From: Mesorhizobium sp. GbtcB19
GTDB lineage: Bacteria > Pseudomonadota > Alphaproteobacteria > Rhizobiales > Rhizobiaceae
DNA length: 64,000 bases
Assembly (NCBI RefSeq): GCF_019091085.1
Contig: NZ_JAGXJY010000006.1
Coordinates: forward strand, 62,001-126,000
Reading direction: 5' to 3'
Below, one piece after another: positions 27,317 to 35,461 of this stretch. The notes beneath the pieces are model-generated. The model saw nothing but the letters and a program-made list of their open reading frames with translations. It was not told where the DNA came from and made no database searches. Positions within the stretch are counted from its first letter, which is position 1. Each line of letters begins with the position of its first letter. The position numbers were made by a program, and so were the translations under genes.

Positions 27317-28302
27317 TGCGCATCACAGTCTTTGGCGCCGGCGCCATCGGTGGCTACCTCGCCGCCAAGCTGGCGATCGCAGGTAATGTCGATCTGTCGA
27401 TCGTGGCGCGCGGCGCGCATCTGGACGCCATCAAGGCCGATGGGCTTCGCCTGATCGAAGGCGGCAACGAGACAATCGCGCGGGTGAGGGCGGCGGCACG
27501 CGCCGAGGAACTCGGCGTGCAGGACTATGTCGTGCTGGCCTTGAAGGCGCATTCGCTGGCGCCGGCGCTCGATCAGATCGCGCCTTTGCTCGGCCCCGAG
27601 ACCGCTGTCGTCACCATGCAGAACGGCGTGCCCTGGTGGTATTTCCACAAGGCGGGTGGCGCGCTCGAAGGCACGCGGCTCGACGCGGTCGATCCGGGTG
27701 GGGCGATCTGGCAGCGCATCGGACCGGAGCGCGTCATCGGCTCCGTCGTCTACCCGGCCGTGGAGGTCGATGCGCCCGGCCTGATCCGTCATGTCGAGGG
27801 CACGCGCTTTTCGCTGGGCGAGCCTTCCGGCGAAAAGAGCGAGCGAGCCACCGCGCTGGCGCGCGAAATGGTCAAGGCCGGGCTGCAGGCGCCGGTGCGC
27901 GAGGACATCCGCTCGGAGATCTGGGTGAAACTCTGGGGCAATCTCTCCTTCAACCCGATCTCGGCCCTGACCGGCAGCACGCTTGCGGCGATCGTCGCCG
28001 ACGAAAGCACACGCGCCGTCGCCCGCGCCATGATGCTGGAGGCGCAGGCGATCGGCGAGCGCCTCGGCGTGCGCTTCCTCATCCCCGTCGACCGGCGCAT
28101 CAAGGGCGCCGGCGATGTCGGCGAGCACAAGACCTCGATGCTGCAGGATCTCGAACGCGGCCGCCCGATGGAGATCGACGCGTTGGTCACAGCCGTGCAG
28201 GAGCTCGGCCGCCTGACCGGCCAGCCGACGCCGGCCATCGACACAGTGCTGGCGCTGGTGCAGCGGCTGGCGATCGAGCGCGGGTGTTATTCGCCCTTGT
28301 AA
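27316..28302 (+). CDS. ketopantoate reductase-family protein, possible oxalyl-CoA reductase (PanE2-like)
   Basis: 328-residue NADP-dependent reductase. The Rossmann motif FGAGAIGGYLAAKLA is at the N-terminus. The catalytic-lysine region EIWVKLWGNLSFNPISALTG and the helix SMLQDLERGRPMEIDALV with its conserved glutamate are intact. Annotated by family it would make pantoate, but its place after an oxalate-CoA-ligase-like gene recalls PanE2 of Methylobacterium extorquens, a ketopantoate-reductase homologue shown to reduce oxalyl-CoA to glyoxylate. The ATG at 27316 uses the last base of the previous stop (TGATG). Last gene of the 20217-28302 operon. Confidence 0.85.
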   Translation: MRITVFGAGAIGGYLAAKLAIAGNVDLSIVARGAHLDAIKADGLRLIEGGNETIARVRAAARAEELGVQDYVVLALKAHSLAPALDQIAPLLGPETAVVTMQNGVPWWYFHKAGGALEGTRLDAVDPGGAIWQRIGPERVIGSVVYPAVEVDAPGLIRHVEGTRFSLGEPSGEKSERATALAREMVKAGLQAPVREDIRSEIWVKLWGNLSFNPISALTGSTLAAIVADESTRAVARAMMLEAQAIGERLGVRFLIPVDRRIKGAGDVGEHKTSMLQDLERGRPMEIDALVTAVQELGRLTGQPTPAIDTVLALVQRLAIERGCYSPL

Positions 28303-28473
28303 CTCTTGTGGCAACTCCACGCGCTGACTGTCATGTGAGCATCTCAGACGGATTATCATTCACTGGCTGGCGCCTGCATCCTGACACGAATTGTCACCTG
28401 CGGAGCGACCCGCCGCTGGCAGGCGGACAATCACTCCCTACTTGATGTCTGGTCCAACCCCCGGGAGGAAATC

Positions 28474-28827
28474 ATGACCACTGCCGAAATTGCCAAGGAT
28501 TTCACCGAACTCCTCAAGCAGGGCGACAGCCACAGCGCTGCCGCGAAGTACAATGCCGACGACATCGTCAGCTACGAAGCGATGGAGGGGCCAATGGCCG
28601 TCTGCAGCGGCAAGGAAGCCGTCAAGCAGAAGGGCGAGTGGTGGGAAGCGAATCACGAGGTTCACGGCGGCTCGGTCGAAGGCCCCTACGTCAATGGCGA
28701 CCAGTTCGCCTTGCGTTTCAGCTTCGATATCACGCCCAAATCCTCCGGCGAACGCGTCAAGATGGACGAGGTCGGCCTCTACACTGTCAAGAACGGCAAG
28801 ATCAGCGAAGAGCGCTTCTACTACTAG
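28474..28827 (+). CDS. SnoaL-like / NTF2-fold protein
   Basis: 117-residue small soluble protein of the NTF2-like cone fold (SnoaL-type), with KYNADDIVSYEAMEGPMAVC and the final strand VGLYTVKNGKISEERFYY. Such proteins include small-molecule isomerases, hydrolases and ligand-binding proteins; none can be chosen. GGGAGGAAATC precedes the ATG. It is separated from the reductase gene by 171 bp without a gene and seems to be a single transcription unit. Confidence 0.8.
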   Translation: MTTAEIAKDFTELLKQGDSHSAAAKYNADDIVSYEAMEGPMAVCSGKEAVKQKGEWWEANHEVHGGSVEGPYVNGDQFALRFSFDITPKSSGERVKMDEVGLYTVKNGKISEERFYY

Positions 28828-29040
28828 GCCGGATATTTCACGCAGCGGCCGGGCTATGTGCTCCGGCCGCTGCGCAAGCAAGCCTCAAATCGTCTTCACT
28901 CAGTCTGCGAGCTGGTCGGCCATTTTGGCCCAGCGGTCGAAAAACCATCAAAATGCGGGCCACCGCGAAACGCTGGCAAACCGGGCAGGGCGGGCCTAGG
29001 GTTCGGCCGGATTCGCAACCCCATCCGACCGAGGCCTGAA

Positions 29041-29388
29041 TTGACCATCACCATGTACGGCATCACCACCTGCGACACGATCAAGAAGGCGCGCGTCTGG
29101 CTGGAGAGCCACGACGTGCCGTATCGTTTCCACGACTACCGCGCCGAGGGGATCGAGGCTGACCGGCTGAATGGCTGGGTCGGCAAGGTCGGTTGGGAAA
29201 AGCTGCTCAACAAGGGCAGCACGACTTTTCGTGAGCTGCCGGACAAGGACAAGGAGGCGCTCGACGAGAAGAAGGCGAAGAAGCTGATGCTGGCAAAGCC
29301 GACGATGATCAAGCGCCCGGTGCTTGAGGTGGGGGATAGGATTTTGGTGGGGTTCAAGGCGGAGGTTTATGAGGGGGCGGTGAAGTAG
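29041..29388 (+). CDS. ArsC/Spx-family protein (YffB-like)
   Basis: 115-residue thioredoxin-fold protein. The N-terminal strand TITMYGITTCDTIKKARVWL has the family's single cysteine followed by DTIKKA. PLPDKD/KAKKLMLAKPTMIKRPVLEV shows the ArsC-type cis-proline and RP motif. It resembles YffB, whose function is not settled; it is not a proven arsenate reductase. The TTG at 29041 is preferred because GAGG sits six bases ahead; the ATG at 29053 lacks a site. The 213 bp upstream hold no gene. Confidence 0.85.
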   Translation: MTITMYGITTCDTIKKARVWLESHDVPYRFHDYRAEGIEADRLNGWVGKVGWEKLLNKGSTTFRELPDKDKEALDEKKAKKLMLAKPTMIKRPVLEVGDRILVGFKAEVYEGAVK

Positions 29389-29408
29389 AAGGCGTGACGG
29401 CGAAACTG

Positions 29409-29590
29409 CCAATCTCCCCCCTTGCGGGGGAGATGGCCGGCAGGCCAGAGGGGGGTGTGAAGGAACGCGACGTTGCCCGTTTTGCCCCTTTCACGAACCT
29501 GCTTACGCGCCGCAACGGTTGTTGAGAGGTCGGCGGGACAGCACCCCTCTCTGCCCTGCCGGGCATCTCCCCCGCAAGGGGGGAGATTGG
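29409..29590. repeat. dispersed inverted repeat (type D, CAATCTCCCCCC...GGGGGGAGATTG)
   Basis: The two ends are mirror images (CCAATCTCCCCCCTTGCGGG and CCCGCAAGGGGGGAGATTGG), with further complementary blocks GCCGGCAGGCCAGAGGGG and CCCCTCTCTGCCCTGCCGGG inside. The central part is not palindromic. It fills the gap between the ArsC-like and DUF488 genes. Related copies are at 45878-46160 and, translated, at 63515-63640. Confidence 0.87.
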
Positions 29591-29633
29591 ACGTCGCGTC
29601 GGCCTTCGCCAATCGCCAGCGTTGCCTCGGCCT

Positions 29634-29987
29634 TCACGTTCCCCGCAAATACCCCGCCAGCGCCACTGCATTGTTGTGCGCCTCGTCATGCGCGCCATAG
29701 AGCAGCGTCACCTTGCTTTCTCGCATCAGGCCACGCAGCTGGGCCACAGCTTCGCTATTCGCGTCCAGCTCCGCCCGATACCGCCTCTGAAACTCCGCCC
29801 AGCGCTCCGGCTCGTGCCCGAACCATTTGCGCAGTTCGTCGCTCGGCGCGATCTCTTTCAGCCACAGCGTCAGCGAGGCGTCCTTCTTGGCGACGCCGCG
29901 CGGCCAGATGCGGTCGATCAGCACCCGCTGGCCGTCGGCTTTAGCCGGCGGCTCGTAAACGCGCTTCACCGCTATGTCGAAGGCCAC
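29634..29987 (-). CDS. DUF488 family protein
   Basis: 117-residue protein of the DUF488/YeaO type. It has the typical VLIDRIWPRGVAKKDASLTL near the N-terminus, WFGHEPERWAEFQRRYRAEL in the middle and LLYGAHDEAHNNAVALAGYL at the end. The family has no firmly known biochemical role. It appears to be a single gene, bounded by a type D repeat downstream and a type B repeat upstream. Confidence 0.88.
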   Translation of the reverse strand: MAFDIAVKRVYEPPAKADGQRVLIDRIWPRGVAKKDASLTLWLKEIAPSDELRKWFGHEPERWAEFQRRYRAELDANSEAVAQLRGLMRESKVTLLYGAHDEAHNNAVALAGYLRGT

Positions 29988-30005
29988 TTACGCCTCCTGT
30001 GCCGA

Positions 30006-30049
30006 GCAATTCCAGGAAAAGTGTGCCGCGGTTTTCCGTTCGGAATTGC
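30006..30049. repeat. 44-bp dispersed palindromic repeat (type B), intergenic
   Basis: Same length and ends (GCAATTCC / GGAATTGC) as the copy at 18149-18192. Here it lies between the DUF488 and M29 peptidase genes and is not translated. Confidence 0.85.
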
Positions 30050-30065
30050 GCAAGCAAAAGTACTG

Positions 30066-31322
30066 CTACGCCCACTCGCCCTTGCGCATCACCGGCACGC
30101 GGCCGCCGTCCTTGGCAACGCCGTCGATGTCGATCTTGTCCGAGCCGATCATCCAGTCGATGTGGATGAAGCTCTTGTTGCCGCCGCGCGCCGCGATCTC
30201 GTCCTGGCTGAGCGAGGCGCCGTCGACGAAGCACTTCGAATAGCATTGCCCGAGCGCGATGTGGCAGGCGGCGTTCTCGTCGAACAGCGTGTTGAAGAAC
30301 AAGAGCCCGCTCTTGGAGATCGGCGAGGAATGCGGCACCAGCGCCACTTCGCCGAGGCGGCGCGCGCCCTCGTCGGTGTCGAGCACCTTCTTCAAGACGT
30401 CCTCGCCCTTCGAGGCCTTGGCTTCGACGATCCGCCCGCCCTCGAAGCGTACCGAGATATCATCGATCAGCGTGCCCTGGTAGGAAAGCGGCTTGGTCGA
30501 GGAGACATGGCCTTCGACGCGCCTTGCATGCGGCGTGGTGAAGACCTCCTCGGTCGGGATATTGGGGTTGCAGGTGACGCCGTTCTTCGCCGTCGAGGCG
30601 CCGCCCATCCATTCATGGCCGTCCGCCAGCCCGACGGTCAGGTCGGTGCCCGGGCCGGTGAAATGCAGCGCGTGGAAATTATGCTCGTTCAGCCATTTCG
30701 TGCGCTCGGCCAAGGCCGCATTGTGCGCCTTCCAGTTGCCGATCGGATCCTCGACGTCCACCCGCGAGGCCGAGAAGATGGCGTCGGCGAGCTTCACCAC
30801 CGCCACGTCATCCGGCTCGCCTGGAAACACCTGCTTGGCCCAGGCGAGATCGGGATAGGCGACGATGTTCCAGTTGATGTCGAAGCCGGTGATCTTTTCC
30901 AGCGCCGGCTGGTAAGCCATCGAGTTCGCCTTGTTGGCGCGCGCAACCTTGGCCGGATCCTGCGAAGAGAGCAGCGACGGGTCTTCGCCGCGCACCGCGA
31001 GCCGCGCCGCATTGTTTGAGAAGGCTTTCGCCATGCCCTCATAGAGCCAGCCGGCGGCGCGGTCGAAACCGGCATCAGCGCCATAGCGGAAGCGCGCCAG
31101 CGTGATCTCGTCGTCGTTGAAGATCGGCGTCACCAGCCCGGCGCCCGCCTTGTAGGCGTGCTCGACGATGCGGCGCGTCAGCGGCAGCGCCGCGATCGAG
31201 GAGGTCAGCACCAGGTCCTGTCCGGGTTGCAGCTGCAGCCCGACCTTGATGGCGACTTCCGCCAGCCTGTCGAGCTTCACCGGGTCGATGCTTGCCGAGA
31301 CGCCGCGTGAATGTGTGGTCAT
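30066..31322 (-). CDS. M29 family aminopeptidase (thermophilic metalloprotease, PepS/AmpS-like)
   Basis: 418-residue cytoplasmic metallo-aminopeptidase of family M29. Features include the N-terminal LVLTSSIAALPLTRRIVEHA, the central TGPGTDLTVGLADGHEWMGG and CNPNIPTEEVFTTPHARRVE with metal-ligand glutamates and histidine. Near the C-terminus ARGGNKSFIHIDWMIGSDKI supplies the last ligands. The length fits the family (about 410). The start at 31322 is preceded by an AGGATC site and matches the family N-terminus. No operon partner. Confidence 0.92.
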   Translation of the reverse strand: MTTHSRGVSASIDPVKLDRLAEVAIKVGLQLQPGQDLVLTSSIAALPLTRRIVEHAYKAGAGLVTPIFNDDEITLARFRYGADAGFDRAAGWLYEGMAKAFSNNAARLAVRGEDPSLLSSQDPAKVARANKANSMAYQPALEKITGFDINWNIVAYPDLAWAKQVFPGEPDDVAVVKLADAIFSASRVDVEDPIGNWKAHNAALAERTKWLNEHNFHALHFTGPGTDLTVGLADGHEWMGGASTAKNGVTCNPNIPTEEVFTTPHARRVEGHVSSTKPLSYQGTLIDDISVRFEGGRIVEAKASKGEDVLKKVLDTDEGARRLGEVALVPHSSPISKSGLLFFNTLFDENAACHIALGQCYSKCFVDGASLSQDEIAARGGNKSFIHIDWMIGSDKIDIDGVAKDGGRVPVMRKGEWA

Positions 31323-31443
31323 GATCCTGCCTGCCATTTGTTGGGGTCTGGTTCTTACATAGACCGGTGGGCCTGGCCTTTCCACCGCGATCGACTGGGC
31401 CTGGTGAACTGCAGGACCGCGTCAGCGAAAAATGCGCAGGGGT

Positions 31444-32358
31444 TCAGGCGGCGCTGTCCAGCGCCCGGAACTGCGCCATGGTCGCCTCGATCTCCTCGCG
31501 GATCCAAACCTTGAAGTCCCGCACCTTGCGGCTTTCGCTCTTGGCGGCGGACGTCGCCATCCAATAGCCGAGCCCGCTGTCGGCGCGCACGCCGAAGGGC
31601 GCGACCAGCCGGCCGTCGGTCAGCGCGTCGGCGGTCAGCAATTGCCAGGCGAGCATCACGCCATGGCCGGCGATCGCCGATTCCACGCAAAGCATCGGAT
31701 CGGTGAAGCGCGCGCCCTTCTGGAAGGTCACCGGCTTGACGCCGGCCGCCTTGAACCAGCCGTCCCAGTTGAACATCGCCCGCTCGTCGGTGATGGCGCA
31801 GGTCTGCGCCAGATCCTCGATCGAATGCAGCCTGGCCGCGATCGACGGCGCGCAGACCGGAAACACCTCCTGCGCGAGCAGCAGCTCCGAATGCACGCCC
31901 GGCCAGGCGCCGTCGCCCATCCGGATCGCGACGTCGATATCGGAATGGTCGAGATCGGAGAGCTTGCCCGATGCGTCGATGCGCAAAAGCACATTCGGAT
32001 GGCGCGCGAAGTGCCGCGACAGCCGCGGCAGCAGCCATTTCGAGGCGAAGGCCGGCGCCACCGAGACAACCAGCGTGGATTGGCTCGTCTCGTCGGCCAG
32101 CGCCACCGCTTGCGCAAGCTCGCGGAAGCCGGCGCTCAGCCGCGCCGTGAAGGCGGTGCCGAATTCCGTTGGTACCAGCCCGCCTGGCGTCCGTTCGAAC
32201 AGCGCCTGCCCCAGCTGCTTTTCCGTGCGCTTGACCTGCTGGCTGACGGCGCTGACCGAGACGTTCAGTTCAGCGGCCGCTCCGGCGAGCGAGCCCAGAC
32301 GGGCCACGGTTTCCACGGCGCGCAGGCCGTTGAGATGGACGCGGTTCAGCATAGCCAT
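31444..32358 (-). CDS. LysR family regulator, GcvA-like
   Basis: 304-residue LysR-type regulator. The N-terminal helix-turn-helix reads GSLAGAAAELNVSVSAVSQQ, followed by the linker helix and a type 2 periplasmic-binding effector domain with SDIDVAIRMGDGAWPGVHSE and CVESAIAGHGVMLAWQLLTA. These stretches resemble the GcvA branch. It is divergent from the 66-residue gene at 32456, which may be its target. The ligand is unknown. Confidence 0.92.
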   Translation of the reverse strand: MAMLNRVHLNGLRAVETVARLGSLAGAAAELNVSVSAVSQQVKRTEKQLGQALFERTPGGLVPTEFGTAFTARLSAGFRELAQAVALADETSQSTLVVSVAPAFASKWLLPRLSRHFARHPNVLLRIDASGKLSDLDHSDIDVAIRMGDGAWPGVHSELLLAQEVFPVCAPSIAARLHSIEDLAQTCAITDERAMFNWDGWFKAAGVKPVTFQKGARFTDPMLCVESAIAGHGVMLAWQLLTADALTDGRLVAPFGVRADSGLGYWMATSAAKSESRKVRDFKVWIREEIEATMAQFRALDSAA

Positions 32359-32455
32359 TCAGTTTTTCTAAAGTGTGCGAGGCGAAATCTCAATTGAATC
32401 CTGTCGGGAAAAGCCAGAATTTAGCCGGACTAGCCTTGAGCCAGGAGCTTGTCCC

Positions 32456-32656
32456 ATGAAGATTTTATCCTTGCTGAAAGGGCTTTCCGGCGCCGAGGCC
32501 AGGCCGCGCGACGACGGCGAGATCGCCCGCTGGGTCACCGATCCGCTGTCGCATCCCGTGCTCGACACCATGTCCGAGCGCGAGCTTGGCGACATGCCGT
32601 TCCGGCTGACCGCCGGCCGCACCGCATACGAAACGATGGGTGCCACTGGCCGCTGA
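32456..32656 (+). CDS. small protein of unknown function divergent from LysR
   Basis: 66-residue protein beginning MKILSLLKGLSGAEARPRDD with a central IARWVTDPLSHPVLDTMSER. No signal peptide or membrane helix is evident. AGGAG stands eight bases before the ATG at 32456, good support for translation. It is followed by a type C repeat. I do not recognise the family. Confidence 0.6.
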   Translation: MKILSLLKGLSGAEARPRDDGEIARWVTDPLSHPVLDTMSERELGDMPFRLTAGRTAYETMGATGR

Positions 32657-32681
32657 GGTTATTGGCTCATTCGGCGGCGCT

Positions 32682-32808
32682 CCCCCTCATCCGTCCGCTT
32701 CGCGGCCACCTTCTCCCCGTGGGGGAGAAGAGATTGGCGTCGGCGCTGGCAAGATCCTCTCCCCACCGGGGAGAGGTCAGCCGAGCGAAGCGGAGGCTGG
32801 GTGAGGGG
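32682..32808. repeat. dispersed inverted repeat (type C variant)
   Basis: The ends CCCCCTCATCC and the mirrored GGGTGAGGGG enclose two G/C-block dyads, CTTCTCCCCGTGGGGGAGAAG and CCTCTCCCCACCGGGGAGAGG. It resembles the element at 17361-17509 and fills most of the gap before the MFS gene. Confidence 0.8.
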
Positions 32809-32886
32809 ACGTCTACGTGCTGGGATGTAAGCTGGCCCAACGCAAGCAGATTGTTTCGCGCGCGCACAGACTTATTGTGCGCCGCA

Positions 32887-34044
32887 ATGAACGCCTCGCC
32901 GTCTCCCTTGCGTCTCGCCGTTGCTGGCATGGTCGCGCTCGCTGTCGCGCAGGGCATCGGCCGGTTCGTCTATACGCCGATCCTGCCCGGCATGATGGAG
33001 GCATTGCACCTGACGCCGGCCGATGCCGGCTGGATCGCCTCCGCCAATTACCTCGGTTATCTCGTCGGCGCGCTGGCTGCTGCCGGCGGCTGGGCGCATG
33101 GCCGCGAGCGTATGCTGATGTTCGCCAGCCTCGCCGCCAGCGCCGTGCTTGCGGCTCTCATGGGGCTCAACGAGACGATGGCAGCCTTCCTCGTCATCCG
33201 CTTCTTCGCCGGCCTCGCCAGCGCCTTCGTCATGGTGTTCATGGCCTCGATCGTCTTCAGCCATCTGGCGGAGGCCGGACGCGGCGATTTGCAGGCGCTG
33301 CATTTCGGCGGCGTCGGCCTCGGCATAGCCGTGTCCTCCGCGCTGCTGGCGGTCCTCGTCTCCGAACATGCGGATTGGGCCGCCGGTTGGCTCTGGTCCG
33401 GAGCGCTTTCGGCGGTCGGTCTGCTCATCGTCATGCTGCTCGCCGGCTCGACCACACCGGCCAATGGCGTCGATGGTCCCGAGCCGGCGCTGCCGAAGGA
33501 CGGATCCCTGGCGAAGATGATCGTCGCCTACGGGCTGTTCGGCTTCGGCTATGTGGTGACGGCGACGTTTCTGATTGCCATCGTTCGCCAAGGCGGCGGC
33601 AGCCGCGTCTTCGAGGCGAGCGTCTGGATGGTCGCCGGCCTTGCCGGCTTTCCCTCGACATGGTTCTGGCAGAAGCTTGCCGGCCGGATCGGACTCTATG
33701 CCGCCTATGCGGTCACCTGCCTGATCGAGGTGGTCGGCGTCACCGCCAGCGTCGTCGTCAAAGGCGCTGCCGGGCCGCTGATCGCCGGCATTCTGCTGGG
33801 CGGGACCTTCATCGCCATCACGGCGCTGGGGATACAGATTGGGAGGCAACTCGCGCCGCAGGCGCCGCGCCGCGTCTTCGCGGTGATGACGGCGGCCTTC
33901 GGCCTCGGCCAGATCGTCGGCCCGGTCGCCGCCGGCCTGCTTGCCCAGGCCTTGGGCAATTATACCCTTGCCTCGATCATGGCGGCGGCAGCACTGCTGG
34001 CGTCCGGCGTCATTGCCTGGTCGGCCGCGCCAAAATCGCCATGA
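32887..34044 (+). CDS. MFS transporter, YbfB/YjiJ family
   Basis: 385-residue inner-membrane carrier with about 12 hydrophobic helices. The start MNASPSPLRLAVAGMVALAV leads into GIGRFVYTPILPGMMEA, the diagnostic stretch of the YbfB/YjiJ family, followed by WIASANYLGYLVGALAAA. Substrate is unknown. The upstream region is taken up by a type C repeat. It probably forms its own unit. Confidence 0.9.
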   Translation: MNASPSPLRLAVAGMVALAVAQGIGRFVYTPILPGMMEALHLTPADAGWIASANYLGYLVGALAAAGGWAHGRERMLMFASLAASAVLAALMGLNETMAAFLVIRFFAGLASAFVMVFMASIVFSHLAEAGRGDLQALHFGGVGLGIAVSSALLAVLVSEHADWAAGWLWSGALSAVGLLIVMLLAGSTTPANGVDGPEPALPKDGSLAKMIVAYGLFGFGYVVTATFLIAIVRQGGGSRVFEASVWMVAGLAGFPSTWFWQKLAGRIGLYAAYAVTCLIEVVGVTASVVVKGAAGPLIAGILLGGTFIAITALGIQIGRQLAPQAPRRVFAVMTAAFGLGQIVGPVAAGLLAQALGNYTLASIMAAAALLASGVIAWSAAPKSP

Positions 34045-34166
34045 TTTGCGGCCTTGCTCGCTGACGGGCATCGGACAGGGCATTTTCTTTCCCACTAATG
34101 TGTGACCTTATGCCCGCCGAACAGCAATGCCGCTGATTTGCGGTCAGACCGAGGAAACCCGCCACA

Positions 34167-35444
34167 GTGTTCGTATCTTTCTTCCCGCAGCCGAAGCTCT
34201 TTTTCACCTCGGCCGCCCTCTGGAGCCTTGCGGCGATCCTGTTCTGGTTTTTCGGTGGTGAGCAACTGGGCGCCGTCTTCGGCCTGCCGCCGGCCGCAGC
34301 GGACGCCCCGACCATCATCGGCATCGCGGTTCTGTGGTCGAAGCCGTTCCTGTGGTTCTATATCTACTTCGTGGCCTGCGTGGCGGTCTTCTACGCATTC
34401 TGGAGCTGGTACGCCCCGCATCCATGGCAGAACTGGTCGATCCTGATGACCGCTGTCATTCTGTTCTTCATCTATTTCAACGTTCAGATCAGCGTCGCCA
34501 TCAACAATTGGTATGGTCCGTTCTTCGACTACGTGCAGGGCCTGATGTCGGGCACGGGGAAGTCGACTGACTCGGAATTTTACATAGGATTGGCCGATTT
34601 CTCCTGGCTGGCGCTGGTCGGCATGAACGTGCAAGTGGTCAATGCCTTCATCGTCAGCCACTGGATCTTCCGCTGGCGCACCGCGATGAACGATTACTTC
34701 ATGGCGAACTGGGGCCGGCTGCGCCACATTGAAGGTGCCTCGCAGCGTATCCAGGAAGACACGATGCGCTTTTCGCAGATTATGGAGGACCTTGGCTCGA
34801 CCTTCGTTCAGTCAATCATGACCCTCATCGCCTTTCTGCCGGTCCTGATTCAATTGCAGGCCCATATTACCGAACTGCCGATCGTTGGCGCGGTCCCGCA
34901 GCCATTGGTCATTGCCGCATTGGGCTGGTGTTTGTTCGGGACGATCTCCGTCATGGTAGCGGGTCTCAAGCTACCGGGCCTGCAGTTCCGCAACCAGCGC
35001 GTTGAGGCAGCCTATCGCAAGGAACTCGTATACGGCGAAGATCATGCCGACCGGGCTCAGCCGGCGACGACGACACAATTGTTCGCCAACGTCCGCCGCA
35101 ATTATTTCAAGCTATATTTCCACTATATCTATTTCAACGTTGTTCGTTACACCTACCTCCAGGCCGACAACATCTTCTCGCTGCTCATCCTGGGGCCCTC
35201 GCTGGTTGCGCATAAGATCACGTTCGGCGCCCTGAACCAGATATCGAACGCGTTCGGCAAGGTGACGAATTCGCTGCAATTCCTGCTGAATTCCTGGTCG
35301 ACGATTGTCGAACTGCAGTCCGTGCATAAACGTTTGCGAGCCTTCGAGGCGACGCTGCAGGGCGAGCAACTGCCGGTTATCGATCAGCATTATCTAGAAC
35401 GCGAGCAAGCTGGCATGCGTCCCGAAGATCAGCCCGCGAGTTAA
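34167..35444 (+). CDS. bacA: BacA/SbmA-family peptide transporter
   Basis: 425-residue inner-membrane protein of the SbmA/BacA family, which takes up peptides, including plant nodule-specific cysteine-rich peptides, using the proton gradient. It has about seven or eight helices. FVSFFPQPKLFFTSAALWSL opens the protein, and QISVAINNWYGPFFDYVQGL and HWIFRWRTAMNDYFMANWGR are strongly BacA-like; no ABC ATPase domain is attached. In rhizobia BacA is often needed for bacteroid survival in legumes that make NCR peptides. The start is GTG at 34167, with AGGA rather far (11 bases) upstream. Convergent with the deacetylase gene (17-bp gap). Confidence 0.93.
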   Translation: MFVSFFPQPKLFFTSAALWSLAAILFWFFGGEQLGAVFGLPPAAADAPTIIGIAVLWSKPFLWFYIYFVACVAVFYAFWSWYAPHPWQNWSILMTAVILFFIYFNVQISVAINNWYGPFFDYVQGLMSGTGKSTDSEFYIGLADFSWLALVGMNVQVVNAFIVSHWIFRWRTAMNDYFMANWGRLRHIEGASQRIQEDTMRFSQIMEDLGSTFVQSIMTLIAFLPVLIQLQAHITELPIVGAVPQPLVIAALGWCLFGTISVMVAGLKLPGLQFRNQRVEAAYRKELVYGEDHADRAQPATTTQLFANVRRNYFKLYFHYIYFNVVRYTYLQADNIFSLLILGPSLVAHKITFGALNQISNAFGKVTNSLQFLLNSWSTIVELQSVHKRLRAFEATLQGEQLPVIDQHYLEREQAGMRPEDQPAS

Positions 35445-35461
35445 GGCGCGGCTATGTCCAG

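Noticed and set aside
27316..28302. Calling this gene panE outright
   Set aside because: The family fits, but the operon context points to an oxalyl-CoA reductase role, so the symbol would overstate what is known.
28303..28473. Possible RNA gene or regulator in the gap before the SnoaL-like gene
   Set aside because: No convincing hairpin, promoter pair or tRNA-like fold could be seen.
29041..29388. Arsenate reductase arsC
   Set aside because: No arsenic genes are near and the sequence is closer to YffB; only the fold family is supported.
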